NCBI GenBank assembly: GCA_022766385.1
Contig: JALEPJ010000056.1
Span: 62,001 to 126,000 of the forward strand
DNA from: Rikenellaceae bacterium
GTDB lineage: Bacteria > Bacteroidota > Bacteroidia > Bacteroidales > UBA932
Length of the DNA: 64,000 nt
Reading direction: 5' to 3'
Every line of letters starts with the position of its first letter. Positions within the stretch are counted from its first letter, which is position 1. The position numbers were made by a program, and so were the translations under genes. Below are positions 28,651-39,618 of the stretch, one piece after another. Under the pieces are notes generated by a model. It was not told the origin of the DNA, did no database searches, and saw only the letters and a list, made by a program, of their open reading frames with translations.

Positions 28651-29909
28651 TTTGTTATCAGTTTATCAGTGTTTTTTCTTTGTACTGTCCAATCAGGATA
28701 TTTCTCCGCCTTGAACGTCTCATCCATAAAGAATGCTGACTGCTCATCCCTGCCTTTCAGCTGCCAATCTATCCACTTGACAGAAATATCGGCAAAACTG
28801 CCTCCGTGGGTTTGCTGATAGGTTCCTCCGTGCCCTACCGGCAGGTTGCAGAGGAAAACAGGGACGTGATCTATCATCTCAAAATTGACATTAGCATTGG
28901 GATAAGCCACATCATCAGGCCCTCCAATAAGGTACAGCACGGGATTATGAAGGCGGGCCAGGTCGGCCCTTCTCATAGTACCTCCGAATTCCTTTCCGTA
29001 AACTCCACCCTCGCCTACGCTACGGGCAAATCCGTCCTTCGGACCTTCAGCCGGTCTCATACTTCCTGGCTCAATAATAGGGAAAGGCGGTTTAGCATCA
29101 ACGAAACCGGAATTCAGTACAATAGTTGAAGTTACTCTCGGATCAGCAATGGATGCAGTGAGAGCCTGACCACCACCGCAGGACTGGCCGGCAGCTGCAA
29201 TGTTGGAAAGGTCAATCTTTCCGTAATAAGCGCTGCCCGGATTGGAATTCAATGCCTCCATCACGTCAATAGCATGTACAAGATACTCTGTATCAGTCAT
29301 TCCCATAGCAGAAATCTCACTCTGCGAGAACTCATTGTAAAAGCCCACAGCTACGACAAAATAGCCGTAGGAAGCCAATTCGGTCAAATAGTTCTCAAAA
29401 CCCTTAGAAGAGAATGCACAGCCTCCGTTTGAGAAAATGACCAATGGCAACGGGCCTTCTTGCTCTACTGCGTATTCAAGATTCGCAGGCCGGTACACAG
29501 TATAGTCAGGAGTTTCATCGCTGAGGTCGATAACAGCTTTGTACGGACCGGAACCGCCGTCCTCAACAGCTATGCATTTACTGTTCTGAGGAGCGAAGCC
29601 ACTGGCCTCAGGCCAAGTCATCTGGTCGTTCGGCCAGGAGTCAGTAGTATTGTGACCGCGACGGGTATTCAGAGAACAAGGTCCCTTTCCATCCCCATAT
29701 GTATGAAATTCTGCAGGGTGAAGGTCAGGAAGATATACGCTGATTCCTGGTTCTGGAACGCCGGCAATCAGCTCATCATCATCTCGCATTATCACCCTCT
29801 CTTCAGCAGCAACAGATGCTTTCCTGACTGGTTCAGGAAGCATCTGCTGAGCCGCTGACGAAGTCGGCAGTAATATGCAAGCGGAAATGAGGGTTAACAA
29901 TTTCCTCAT
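28647..29909 (-). CDS. Secreted alpha/beta hydrolase (cutinase/dienelactone-hydrolase-like)
   Basis: This 420-residue exported protein (signal ending SSAAQQ) has an alpha/beta hydrolase domain from about 135. The nucleophile is Ser243 in AAGQSCGGGQA, the acid Asp332 or Asp333 in GGPDDVAYP and the base His360 in VGHGGTY. The oxyanion region is FSNGGCAF. The fold and spacing recall PET-hydrolase/cutinase-like esterases, but the natural substrate is unknown. About 130 residues precede the domain and match nothing I recognise. The gene begins 9 bp after the GH3 stop and overlaps the carboxylesterase by 4 bp. An ester-rich substrate is suggested by two hydrolases in succession. Confidence 0.85.
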   Translation of the reverse strand: MRKLLTLISACILLPTSSAAQQMLPEPVRKASVAAEERVIMRDDDELIAGVPEPGISVYLPDLHPAEFHTYGDGKGPCSLNTRRGHNTTDSWPNDQMTWPEASGFAPQNSKCIAVEDGGSGPYKAVIDLSDETPDYTVYRPANLEYAVEQEGPLPLVIFSNGGCAFSSKGFENYLTELASYGYFVVAVGFYNEFSQSEISAMGMTDTEYLVHAIDVMEALNSNPGSAYYGKIDLSNIAAAGQSCGGGQALTASIADPRVTSTIVLNSGFVDAKPPFPIIEPGSMRPAEGPKDGFARSVGEGGVYGKEFGGTMRRADLARLHNPVLYLIGGPDDVAYPNANVNFEMIDHVPVFLCNLPVGHGGTYQQTHGGSFADISVKWIDWQLKGRDEQSAFFMDETFKAEKYPDWTVQRKNTDKLITK

Positions 29910-29918
29910 AAAACAAGC

Positions 29919-32123
29919 TTAGAATCTCACTCTCTTCTTCAGTCTGATATCTTCTGATGAAGCGCCAATCATAATCCTGCCACGTCCCTTCTTGAGATCG
30001 AACTGATGTTTCTCCATATCCCAGAGTTTCAGGTCATCAACAGGAACAACGATTTCAACCTTCTTGGTCTCGCCCTTCTTTACAGCGATTCTGTCGAAGC
30101 CGCGGAGTCTCTTTGCTGCATCATCGCCAGGAACCTTGGCATAAAGCTGAACAACTTCCTCTCCATCCATGTCACCTACGTTCTTAAGGTCGAAGCTGAC
30201 GCGATAATTGTCCCCGTCCTTCTTTACCTTGAGGCGTGAATACTTGAATTGGGTGTAGCTGAGGCCATATCCGAATGGGAAGAGAGCTTCTCCCTTGTAG
30301 TACATATAGGTACGTCCGTTACGGATATCATAGTCAAGCATATTAGGAAGCTCCAGAATATCCTTTACCCAAGTCTGGGTGAGGCGTCCGGCAGGATTAT
30401 ACTTTCCAAAGAGCACGTCTGCAAGTGCGGTACCGAGTTCCTGGCTGCACTGTGTCATATGAACTATGCCTGGAACATTGGCAGCAGTCCAGTTGATGGC
30501 GTAAGGGAAGCTGCTGATAAGCACGGCCACGGTATTGTGGTTGGCTTGCCATACGACCTTGATGAGGTCCTCGGTTTCAAGCTGGAGAGAACGGCGGTCA
30601 AGAGCCTCGCGGCCATCACCGGCCACTGTACCCATTGCCCAAGGAGACTGAACCGACTGTGGGCCCCAATCAGGGCTGGTTGCAGGGTGGTTGCCGACAA
30701 TTACAAGGCATACATCAGCCCACTTTGCAAGTTCCTGAGCAGAACCATCGGAATCCCACTGCTGGAAACGGACTTCTACATCCTGTCCCTCGACAGCAGC
30801 CTTGATTCCATCCATTGGCGATACCCTGTACGTTGGGAGTGCACCGTACCAATCCTTCAGAACGGCTTCCGCACGGTTACCCATAACTGCAATCTTCTTG
30901 ACCTTCTTGGTGTCAATAGGGAGGATCTTATTCTCATTTTTGAGAAGAACGACGGACTTACGGGTTACAAGAAGAGCCTTATCCTTCGCCTCCTGGGTAA
31001 GCCAAGGTGCTGTATCGCCGAAATCAATGTGATTATATGGGCTGGCATCATCAAGAAGACCGAGCTTGAGCATAGTGCGGAGATTCATCTTGGTCCTCTC
31101 GTTGATGACTTCATCAGAAAGATATCCAGCCTCATATGCAGCCATCACCTGAGTGAAGTTTGAGTCGATGAAACGAGAAAGACCGTTCTCGAGAGAAAGC
31201 TTGATCGCCTCATTGATATCCTTGGTATAGTTATGGGCAGAAGTCATAAATCTGAGAGCACCGGCATCATTGACTATGGTTCCGTTCATTCCCCACTCAT
31301 CGATGAGTATGTCATTGATGAAAGGATTAGCCTCGCAAGGGATGCCGTTATATCTGTTGTACGCGGTCATAAGAGACTTTCCTCCAGCCTTCGCGCCTTT
31401 CCAGAATCCGTAAGAGTAATAGTCGCGGAAGAGATCCTCTTCGAAGCGTGAATCGGTTGAATAACGATTGTCCTCATTACTGTTGGCAAGGAAGTGCTTC
31501 ATCAGGGCAGCGCCTCTCCAATGATTCGGATCATCACCCTGTATACCCTTCACCTCCGCTGCAACAAGTTCTCCAACGAGATAAGGGTCTTCACCGAAAC
31601 TTTCCTCGGTACGTCCCCAACGCGGATCCCTGGCCAGGTCGGCATTCGGAGCCCAAAGGATGAGGCTAGGTCTCCCGACTTCCTGGGTATAATACCTCGC
31701 CTCATAAGACATAACGTCACCGACAATATGAGCCATTTCCCTGTCCCAGGTCTCACCAATACCGTAGGCCTGCGGGAATGCAGTACTGTTCTTTTCCTTA
31801 GGTGCAGGGAATCTGAATCCGCCTCCGAACTGGCCGGCATTGCCCAGATTAGGCAATTCAGCATCTCCTCCGCGAACGATTCCGTGAATAGCCTCAGTGC
31901 TACCAGGATTGGCAATACCCAAACGAGGCACGCCCTGTCCGACGATAGTTGAGATCTTTTCTTCAATGGTCATTAGGGATACGGCATTCTCCAAACGCTC
32001 CTCCTCTGAAAGATTAGGATTCCTGAAAGGATACTCATACTCCTGAGCTCCAACGGAGTTGGTGAAAAATAACATTGACATAAGGACTGAGCCTAAAGTC
32101 AAGCCTTTGTAAATCTTGTTCAT
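29919..32123 (-). CDS. GH3 beta-glycosidase (beta-glucosidase/beta-xylosidase type)
   Basis: The 734-residue exported protein (signal ending SVGAQ) has the GH3 N-terminal barrel with the RDPRWGRTEESFGEDP substrate block, the KHF segment, and the nucleophile Asp286 in IVNDAGAL. A GH3 C-terminal alpha/beta sandwich (SVVLLKNENKILPI) and a fibronectin-III-like tail (FPFGYGLSYTQFKYS onward) follow. The acid/base Glu cannot be assigned safely. Location is periplasmic or outer membrane. It heads a four-gene operon with two esterases and the beta-helix protein, behind a possible promoter at 32,180-32,210. It could remove beta-glucosyl or beta-xylosyl ends from oligosaccharides, including gluco-oligomers from the neighbouring locus. 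Confidence 0.94.
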   Translation of the reverse strand: MNKIYKGLTLGSVLMSMLFFTNSVGAQEYEYPFRNPNLSEEERLENAVSLMTIEEKISTIVGQGVPRLGIANPGSTEAIHGIVRGGDAELPNLGNAGQFGGGFRFPAPKEKNSTAFPQAYGIGETWDREMAHIVGDVMSYEARYYTQEVGRPSLILWAPNADLARDPRWGRTEESFGEDPYLVGELVAAEVKGIQGDDPNHWRGAALMKHFLANSNEDNRYSTDSRFEEDLFRDYYSYGFWKGAKAGGKSLMTAYNRYNGIPCEANPFINDILIDEWGMNGTIVNDAGALRFMTSAHNYTKDINEAIKLSLENGLSRFIDSNFTQVMAAYEAGYLSDEVINERTKMNLRTMLKLGLLDDASPYNHIDFGDTAPWLTQEAKDKALLVTRKSVVLLKNENKILPIDTKKVKKIAVMGNRAEAVLKDWYGALPTYRVSPMDGIKAAVEGQDVEVRFQQWDSDGSAQELAKWADVCLVIVGNHPATSPDWGPQSVQSPWAMGTVAGDGREALDRRSLQLETEDLIKVVWQANHNTVAVLISSFPYAINWTAANVPGIVHMTQCSQELGTALADVLFGKYNPAGRLTQTWVKDILELPNMLDYDIRNGRTYMYYKGEALFPFGYGLSYTQFKYSRLKVKKDGDNYRVSFDLKNVGDMDGEEVVQLYAKVPGDDAAKRLRGFDRIAVKKGETKKVEIVVPVDDLKLWDMEKHQFDLKKGRGRIMIGASSEDIRLKKRVRF

Positions 32124-32179
32124 AGAAATTGTAAATTGGTTAGTTATGCGGTTTGTCAGGAAAGCTATTCCTTACAATG

Positions 32180-32210
32180 TAAACTTAATTAAAGACGGAT
32201 AAGAATGCAA
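32180..32210 (-). promoter_or_regulatory. Possible promoter of the GH3 operon
   Basis: Read on the minus strand, TTGC (32,210-32,207), a 19-nt spacer and TAAGTTTA (32,187-32,180) match the consensus except for the last base of the -7 box. The start codon of GH3 is about 50 nt downstream. Confidence 0.35.
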
Positions 32211-32232
32211 GAGACTTGGACTATTGGAAAAC

Positions 32233-32268
32233 AAAAAGGACGCAAAACAAAAAATTTGCGTCCTTTTT
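32233..32268 (-). terminator. Intrinsic terminator after the AI-2E-family gene
   Basis: AAAAAGGACGCAAA (32,233-32,246) pairs with TTTGCGTCCTTTTT (32,255-32,268) to give a 14-bp stem with an 8-nt loop. The A and T tracts make it functional on both strands. It lies just past the stop of the leftward gene ending at 32,274 and isolates it from the GH3 operon. Confidence 0.85.
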
Positions 32269-32273
32269 CGTAA

Positions 32274-33416
32274 TTATTCTTTTTCAGTAAGTGCCCTGAC
32301 TGGTTTTATGTACCCGAAAAATTCCCGTGCTATAGTCCGGACGACAGTATAAAAAGGTATAGCCACGAGCATTCCGAACATACCGCTTATCTGTCCAGCG
32401 AAGAGAAATACTATAAAAATCTCCAAAGGGTGGACCTTCACACTGTTCGAATAAATGAATGGCTGGAAAAGATAATTGTCAATCATCTGGGTGAAGACAA
32501 AAATGCCTATCAGTATTGCAACGAAAGGCAGGAATCCTACGCCCAAGCCGAAGGATGTAGCGCATACATACTTTATTATCAGCGAGAGGCTGACTCCAAT
32601 TACTCCACCGATGAGAGGCCCTACGTAAGGTACGATATTCAGAATACCGGTTAGGAATGCAATGCCTATAGAATACCTGAAGCCCATTCTCGCCACAATG
32701 AGCAGACCAAGAAAATTGACCAGAGACACACCTATAACCTCGCATATCAGGCCCACGAAATATCTTGAAACGAGGCTTGCAATCTCGGACAAAGACCTTC
32801 TCACCTGTTCTTCATATTTGCTTGGAACAAAGGCCAGAACTATGGATGATGCCAGCCCGGGTTTCTTTATGAAGAAGAACGATATGAAGATGACGGCGAA
32901 GAGGGCAATGGCCAGATTTGCAATGAAGGAAGCTACAGAGCCTATCATAGAAGAGAACATATCCACATTTATGAGCTTCTGTACCTCTTCAAGGATGAAA
33001 GACTCCACCTTGAAACCGTAACCGAGCTTTGGGAAGTTGCGAACAAGATTGGCATTGAAATCTGCAAGAGGAACGGAAACAGCCTTGGAAATATTTTCGA
33101 TATTAGCTTTGGAGACATCGTTTGCAACACTGCTGATAACAGGGAAAATATTGGTAGCCAATAAGATAACCAGAGCAAAAACGGTGAGCAATGACAATGC
33201 CGATGCAGCCCAGTCGGGAAGATGATGCTGCTTGATATGTGGCCGCTTGTAAAGTTTGAAAATGGGATGGGCAATCATCGCCATAACCGCTGCCATGATG
33301 ATATAAAGCAAAATGCTTCTGAAGTGCCAGCAGAAAGTGCCGACCAAGGCAAGGGTAATGATTGCTATGATGTACTTGGCAAGTAGTTCCCTGTATTTTG
33401 TGCTGTTTTCTTCCAT
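32274..33416 (-). CDS. AI-2E family (PerM/TqsA-like) membrane transporter
   Basis: This 380-residue membrane protein has about eight hydrophobic segments in the AI-2E (PF01594) pattern: an N-terminal pair, a central soluble region (about 95-170) and a C-terminal set. The last set contains GILNIVPYVGPLIGGVIGV and DNYLFQPFIYSNSVKVHPLEIFIVFLFAGQISGMFGMLVAIPFY, which are diagnostic. Members are permeases or exporters, with AI-2 transport shown for only some; others exchange Na+/H+ or have unknown cargo, so no substrate is claimed. It follows the helicase gene by 36 bp and ends at a strong terminator. Confidence 0.9.
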   Translation of the reverse strand: MEENSTKYRELLAKYIIAIITLALVGTFCWHFRSILLYIIMAAVMAMIAHPIFKLYKRPHIKQHHLPDWAASALSLLTVFALVILLATNIFPVISSVANDVSKANIENISKAVSVPLADFNANLVRNFPKLGYGFKVESFILEEVQKLINVDMFSSMIGSVASFIANLAIALFAVIFISFFFIKKPGLASSIVLAFVPSKYEEQVRRSLSEIASLVSRYFVGLICEVIGVSLVNFLGLLIVARMGFRYSIGIAFLTGILNIVPYVGPLIGGVIGVSLSLIIKYVCATSFGLGVGFLPFVAILIGIFVFTQMIDNYLFQPFIYSNSVKVHPLEIFIVFLFAGQISGMFGMLVAIPFYTVVRTIAREFFGYIKPVRALTEKE

Positions 33417-33452
33417 AACATTCCAATAAAACCGGTCATTTTACTGCATATT

Positions 33453-35342
33453 CTATACCTTTCTTAGATCTTTGAGTCTCTGCTTGCGTTTGGTGCTTGT
33501 ATAGTTTCCGGTAAGGCAGGCAGTTCTTGTGCGGCAATATTTTTCGTCCGTGAAAGTCCCTTCCGCCATCATCGCAAGGCACTGTACCCGCAACTCGAGC
33601 TCCGGCAACAGGTCTTCAAACAGATACTTCACGCGCCTCCTGACTTCCTTATTGCCAATATCCAATAGCGAGACCTCGATGGAAAAGCCCAGCAGATCAG
33701 TGAAGAGAGGGCGGAAAAACTCAGAGGCCTTCTTCAGCCTTGAGTTCAGAAAAACAAGTTTCGAAGAAGCTTCACTCAATCCTGGTACGGGCAATCCGGC
33801 CTCAATAGCTATCAACTGACTGCGGAAGCGGGTAGCGACAGCGGATGCTTCATTGAATTGTTTAATCCTTTCTTCAATGTCATCAAGGGTCCCGGGGCCG
33901 GTCTTTTTCAGATGCTCCTGCCAAAGCTTGCGAAGCAGCTTGAAACTCTTACCTATTGCTGAGAAATCGAAAACATCGTTCAAGAGCTCATAATGGTAGT
34001 GCTCCACCTCACCTTCCAGCTTTTTCGCCACTGTTTCGAGGCTTTCCATAGCCTCATTGAAGCGCGACACCTCAGGATTGCTCTGGATTGCAGCAATGCG
34101 GACGGGAGATTCGAGGCTTATTCCTTCAAGCGAGCGGCATCTCGAAAGAGCGACATAGACTTGACCAAAGGCAAAAGCTGAGCCTGCGTCAATGATGACA
34201 TTGTCAAAGGTCAAGCCCTGACTCTTATGTATGGTGATGGCCCAGGCTGTACGCAGAGGTATTTGCCGGAAGACGCCTGTGACATTCTGCACGATTTCCC
34301 CCGACGAGTCAAGACTGTACTTGACATTCTCCCAATCGACAGGGCCTACCAGGATATGATTGCCCTCACTGTCCTTGACCACTACCCGGCCATCCTTCTG
34401 GATCTTCTCGACCGTAGCTATTTTACCATTGTAATACTCCCCTTCCGAATCATTTCGGATGAACATTACCTGAGCGCCAGGTTTGAGTTTGACAAGCAAA
34501 TCTGCAGGATAACTGCTTTCAGGGAAATCCCCGTCAATCTCAGCCTCAAATTCCGAGCAATCCCCCGGCAAAGCGGCAAGTTTGGTCTCATTAATCTCCT
34601 CCGCCTGCCTGTTATGTGTAGTAAGACGTATGGGTTCTTCCTTACAATTCAGGACTGCTCCTACCCTCTCATTCAACTTTGAGAGCAGTTTCATATTCAA
34701 GGTATTGTCCCTGACAGCGTTGAGTATATCCAGGAACTCCCTGTCCTTCTGTCTGTAAACCTTCTTCAGTTCTATGGTAACAATCCTGAGCTTATTGAAG
34801 GCTTTGGAATTAAAGAAAAAGGCAGACGGGTAAACCTGAGAAATATAAGGGCGCTCGCTTTCGGTCACAACAGGAGACAATTGACGGGCATCACCGATAA
34901 GGAGAAGCTGAAGGCCGCCAAAAGGCATGTCACTGCGTCTGTAACGCCTCAGGACCATATCAATGGCATCCATAAGGTCAGCTCTCACCATCGATACCTC
35001 ATCTATTATGAGCAGTTCCAGTGAACGTATGAGCTTAACTCTCTCCTTCTTCAAACCGTGAAACTTGTCCATCATTTGATATTCAGTAATAAGTTCCTTA
35101 ACATCAGGCAGATATGGACAAAGAGGTAATTGAAAGAAGGAGTGGATGGTAGAGCCTCCAGCATTGATGGCAGCCACACCTGTAGGTGCAAGAACGACGA
35201 AGCGCTTGCCGGTATTTGCCGTAATATGCTTTAGGAAAGTAGTTTTCCCGGTGCCCGCCTTCCCTGTAAGAAAAACGGACAAAGACGTATGATTGACGTA
35301 ACTCTCAGCGAGTTCGAAAATTTCGTCTTTCTCTACCTGCAT
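33453..35342 (-). CDS. SF1B DNA helicase, Pif1/Dda-like
   Basis: The 629-residue protein is a 5'-3' helicase of the Pif1/RecD2/Dda group. Walker A is GKAGTGKTT at about 27-35 and Walker B is LLIIDEVSM with Asp114-Glu115. GDARQLSPV is motif III. WAITIHKSQGLTFDNV and VYVALSRC are motifs V and VI near 370-410. The C-terminal 200 residues (from about 430) are helical with a short basic end and may be an accessory domain common in Bacteroidota copies. It probably acts at replication forks or G-rich structures. It lies in a run of leftward genes with 36-42-bp gaps; no promoter consensus is clear in front of it. Confidence 0.9.
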   Translation of the reverse strand: MQVEKDEIFELAESYVNHTSLSVFLTGKAGTGKTTFLKHITANTGKRFVVLAPTGVAAINAGGSTIHSFFQLPLCPYLPDVKELITEYQMMDKFHGLKKERVKLIRSLELLIIDEVSMVRADLMDAIDMVLRRYRRSDMPFGGLQLLLIGDARQLSPVVTESERPYISQVYPSAFFFNSKAFNKLRIVTIELKKVYRQKDREFLDILNAVRDNTLNMKLLSKLNERVGAVLNCKEEPIRLTTHNRQAEEINETKLAALPGDCSEFEAEIDGDFPESSYPADLLVKLKPGAQVMFIRNDSEGEYYNGKIATVEKIQKDGRVVVKDSEGNHILVGPVDWENVKYSLDSSGEIVQNVTGVFRQIPLRTAWAITIHKSQGLTFDNVIIDAGSAFAFGQVYVALSRCRSLEGISLESPVRIAAIQSNPEVSRFNEAMESLETVAKKLEGEVEHYHYELLNDVFDFSAIGKSFKLLRKLWQEHLKKTGPGTLDDIEERIKQFNEASAVATRFRSQLIAIEAGLPVPGLSEASSKLVFLNSRLKKASEFFRPLFTDLLGFSIEVSLLDIGNKEVRRRVKYLFEDLLPELELRVQCLAMMAEGTFTDEKYCRTRTACLTGNYTSTKRKQRLKDLRKV

Positions 35343-35383
35343 ATCATTGCAAAAACAGCAAGCGCTTCTTCAGCAGATGGAAA

Positions 35384-36571
<1,188 letters not shown>

Positions 36572-36589
36572 TTATTGTGTGTAAATTGA

Positions 36590-37897
36590 TTATGCTTTCA
36601 GAGCCTCATCCAAAGCCTGCTGGATATCAGCAATGATATCGGCAGGATCTTCAAGACCGATGGACAGGCGTATGAGATCCAGAGCCACACCCGCTTCAAG
36701 CAATTGCTCATCGCTCATCTGTCTATGGGTATGGGAAGCAGGATGCAGTACGCAGGTATAACAATCGGCTACGTGGGTCTCAATGGTAATTAGTTTCAGT
36801 TTGTCCATAAAGACGCTGGCGAAACTGCGTGGATTCTTGCCCTCCGGAGCCTTGACTCCGAAACACATCACACCGCAGCTGCCATCAGGAAGATATTTCT
36901 GCTGAAGCTTGTGGTCAGGAGATGACTCCAGTTCAGGATAGTTCACCCAGCTTACCTGAGGATTGCTTTCCAGGTATCTGGCTACTGTAAGGGCGCTGCT
37001 GCAATGCCTATTCATCCTTACGTGGAGGGTCTGAAGACCAAGTCCCAGATAGAATGCATTCTGAGGGCTTTGAATGGAGCCGAGATCACGCATCAGAGTG
37101 GTAGTAGCCTTGGTGATATAGGCCATTTTCCCGAACTTTTCAGCGAAGACAAGGCCGTGATATGAGGCATCAGGAGTGGTGAGTCCCGGATACTTGTCAG
37201 CATGTGCAGTCCAATCGAAATTGCCACTGTCCACGATGGCTCCTCCCACGTGAACTCCCTGTCCGTCCATATACTTGGTAGTGGAATGTGTCACAATATC
37301 GGCACCCCATTCAATAGGGCGGCAGTTGATAGGGGTAGGGAAGGTATTGTCAACGATGAGAGGGACTCCGTGGCTGTGAGCGAGTCGGGCGAACTTCTCG
37401 ATATCGAGCACCATTACTCCGGGATTGGAGAGGGTCTCACCGAAGACGAGTTTGGTATTTGGTCTGAAAGCCTTGGCAATTTCCTCTTCCGGCGCATTCT
37501 GGTCAACAAAAGTGACTTCAATGCCCATTTTCCTGAAAGTTGTTCCAAGAAGATTGAAAGTGCCTCCGTATATGCTTGTCGCGCTGACTATATGACCACC
37601 GGCCTCGCAGATATTGAAGCAGGCGAAAAAGTTTGCAGCCTGTCCGGAAGAGGTGAGCATAGCGGCCACTCCCCCTTCAAGTGCAGCAATTCTCGCAGCT
37701 ACCTTGTCATTGGTAGGATTCTGGAGACGGGTGTAGAAATAACCATCTTCTTCGAGGTCGAACAGACGCGCCATCTGCTCGCTGTTCTCGTATTTGAACG
37801 TAGTGCTTTGAACTATAGGAATCTGTCTGGGTTCACCTTTTCCTGAAGCATATCCAGCTTGAACGCAGAGTGTTCCTATTCCCGGTTTTTTGTTCAT
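36590..37897 (-). CDS. metY: O-acetylhomoserine sulfhydrylase
   Basis: The 435-residue PLP enzyme of the Cys/Met metabolism family makes homocysteine from O-acetylhomoserine and sulfide. The PLP lysine is about Lys208 in [43 protein letters not shown] and VDNTFPTP are typical of the MetY branch, and its length (about 430) distinguishes it from shorter MetB/MetC enzymes. An upstream TTG at 37,903 exists, but the ATG at 37,897 is the better start. A consensus promoter lies about 20 bp upstream. It is cytoplasmic. Confidence 0.93.
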   Translation of the reverse strand: MNKKPGIGTLCVQAGYASGKGEPRQIPIVQSTTFKYENSEQMARLFDLEEDGYFYTRLQNPTNDKVAARIAALEGGVAAMLTSSGQAANFFACFNICEAGGHIVSATSIYGGTFNLLGTTFRKMGIEVTFVDQNAPEEEIAKAFRPNTKLVFGETLSNPGVMVLDIEKFARLAHSHGVPLIVDNTFPTPINCRPIEWGADIVTHSTTKYMDGQGVHVGGAIVDSGNFDWTAHADKYPGLTTPDASYHGLVFAEKFGKMAYITKATTTLMRDLGSIQSPQNAFYLGLGLQTLHVRMNRHCSSALTVARYLESNPQVSWVNYPELESSPDHKLQQKYLPDGSCGVMCFGVKAPEGKNPRSFASVFMDKLKLITIETHVADCYTCVLHPASHTHRQMSDEQLLEAGVALDLIRLSIGLEDPADIIADIQQALDEALKA

Positions 37898-37916
37898 GAT
37901 CAATATTATTACTATT

Positions 37917-37947
37917 CAAAAATAACATAAATATCCGTCTATACAAA
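37917..37947 (-). promoter_or_regulatory. Promoter of metY
   Basis: On the minus strand, TTTG (37,947-37,944), 19 nt and TATTTTTG (37,924-37,917) match the Bacteroidota consensus fully. The -33 box lies inside the last codons of the upstream transporter gene. The metY ATG is about 20 nt downstream of the -7 box. Confidence 0.65.
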
Positions 37948-39618
37948 GAGCATCATCAGAATCTGCGCTGACAGCACCCTGATGAACATACTCAAAGGAT
38001 ATACTGTTGCATAAGCCTCCGAGGCCTCCTGCTCGTCAGAATTGGAGTTCGCGTAGGTCAGTGCCATAGGATTGGCCATAGCTGCACAGAGCATGCCCGC
38101 ATTTTGAGCATAATCAAGTTTTCCGAACCTGGAAGCCAACAGGCCGGTAACAAAGACAGGGACTATAGCTATGAAAAGACTGACCCCGACCCAGAGCAAG
38201 CCCTGGGAACTGAATACCGTACTGACGAAATTTGGACCTGCCCCAAAACCCAAGCAGGCCAGATAAATCACAATGCCTATCTGTCTAAGCATCATATTGG
38301 CACTTCTGGTAGTATAGGTGGAAAGATGGAATCTCGGACCGAATGCTCCCATAAGTATGCCGACTATTATCGGCCCTCCTGCAATACCGAGCTTGACAGG
38401 TACGCTCATTCCAGGGAACTTGAGAGGCAATGCGCCCAGCACGACTCCAAGCAGCATACCTATGAAGAGGGCTACCAGATTAGGTTTCTGGAGCAGTTTT
38501 TCCTCATTGCCCAAGATCTCTCCAACCTTCGAAATGGCGGCTGAGGTGCCGACTACGGTAAGACGGTCGCCGAGTTGGAGCCTGAGGCCAGGATAGGCAA
38601 CGAGTTGGATACCAGCACGGTTCACGCGGGTGATATTGATATCAAAGGAATTCCTCAAATGCAAGGAGCCGATTTTGACTCCGTTAAGTTCCTTCTTTGT
38701 GACAAGCACGTGCTTGGATACGAGATTCGAGCCGTCAATATGGTTCCAGTCAATGTCGGGACGGTTCCAGTCAGTAGCTTCCTTCCCTCCGAAAAGGACC
38801 TTGAATGCAGTCACGTCACTCTTCTTCAGGACGGTAAGGATGTGGTCATGCTCCTGCAAAGAAGTGGTGGAACTTGGTATGAGTACCTTACCGTTCCTCA
38901 TCAGACGGGAGATTATGATATGCTTGTCCGTAAGTTCGTGCAAGGAGCCGATGGTGCGCCCGAAGACGGCAGGATTGCTGATATGGAACTCAGCAATATA
39001 AGTCTCCCCGGCGGGATCCTGGGGATTGGCAATGGCCTTGCCCTTCGCCATAAGCCTGAAGATGATGATGCAGGCAAGGACACCTATTACACCGCAAGGA
39101 TAGGCCACAGCACAGGCAGTCGCCATATTGTTGGCAGCATCGACATCCTCGGGATGGACATCCAGCAAAGACTGCTGCGCCGCTCCAAGCATAGGAGTAT
39201 TGGTCGCAGCCCCGGAGAGCAGGCCCATAGCGTCGGGAAAGCTGATAGATGTGAGGGCATATACGGCAATGGCCGAGAGCGATGTCAGAACTATTGCCAG
39301 TAGTCCATAGAGATTCAACTTGATACCACCCTGCTTAAGGGAGGAGAAGAAGCCCGGACCCACCTGCACGCCAAGGGAATAGACAAAGAGTATGAGTCCG
39401 AAATTCTGCGCAAAGGAGAGCATCTGTGTATCGATGGCAATACCAAAACGGTGGGCAATGTCACCGAAGAGTATCCCTGCGAAGAAGACAAAGGCGGTGC
39501 CAAGAGATACGCCCTTCACACTGACATCTCCCAGAGCCAGACCAAGCGCGCTGATGGCAGAGATAAGTATGACCGCCTGCAGATAAGACGGAGTGCAGAG
39601 AAGATCAACGAACCACAT
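37939..39618 (-). CDS. AspT/YidE-type transporter with two RCK_C (TrkA-C) domains
   Basis: The 559-residue protein has an N-terminal membrane half (about 15-185, with GLILFVYSLGVQVGPGFF and GLLSGAATNTPMLGAAQ), two cytoplasmic RCK_C/TrkA-C modules at about 205-285 and 295-375, and a C-terminal membrane half (about 380-555, GFGAGPNFV...MLCAAMANPMALTYANS). This is the AspT/YidE antiporter-fold family; AspT itself exchanges aspartate for alanine, but most members have unknown cargo. The duplicated RCK_C modules suggest ligand-gated control. Its ATG overlaps the stop of the DUF4250 gene by one base (TGATG), so the two are co-translated. The next gene upstream is gltS, an amino-acid symporter. Confidence 0.88.
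   Translation of the reverse strand: MWFVDLLCTPSYLQAVILISAISALGLALGDVSVKGVSLGTAFVFFAGILFGDIAHRFGIAIDTQMLSFAQNFGLILFVYSLGVQVGPGFFSSLKQGGIKLNLYGLLAIVLTSLSAIAVYALTSISFPDAMGLLSGAATNTPMLGAAQQSLLDVHPEDVDAANNMATACAVAYPCGVIGVLACIIIFRLMAKGKAIANPQDPAGETYIAEFHISNPAVFGRTIGSLHELTDKHIIISRLMRNGKVLIPSSTTSLQEHDHILTVLKKSDVTAFKVLFGGKEATDWNRPDIDWNHIDGSNLVSKHVLVTKKELNGVKIGSLHLRNSFDINITRVNRAGIQLVAYPGLRLQLGDRLTVVGTSAAISKVGEILGNEEKLLQKPNLVALFIGMLLGVVLGALPLKFPGMSVPVKLGIAGGPIIVGILMGAFGPRFHLSTYTTRSANMMLRQIGIVIYLACLGFGAGPNFVSTVFSSQGLLWVGVSLFIAIVPVFVTGLLASRFGKLDYAQNAGMLCAAMANPMALTYANSNSDEQEASEAYATVYPLSMFIRVLSAQILMMLFV

Noticed and set aside
30249..31163. 304-codon plus-strand frame opposite GH3
   Set aside because: No family features and entirely antisense to conserved GH3 motifs.
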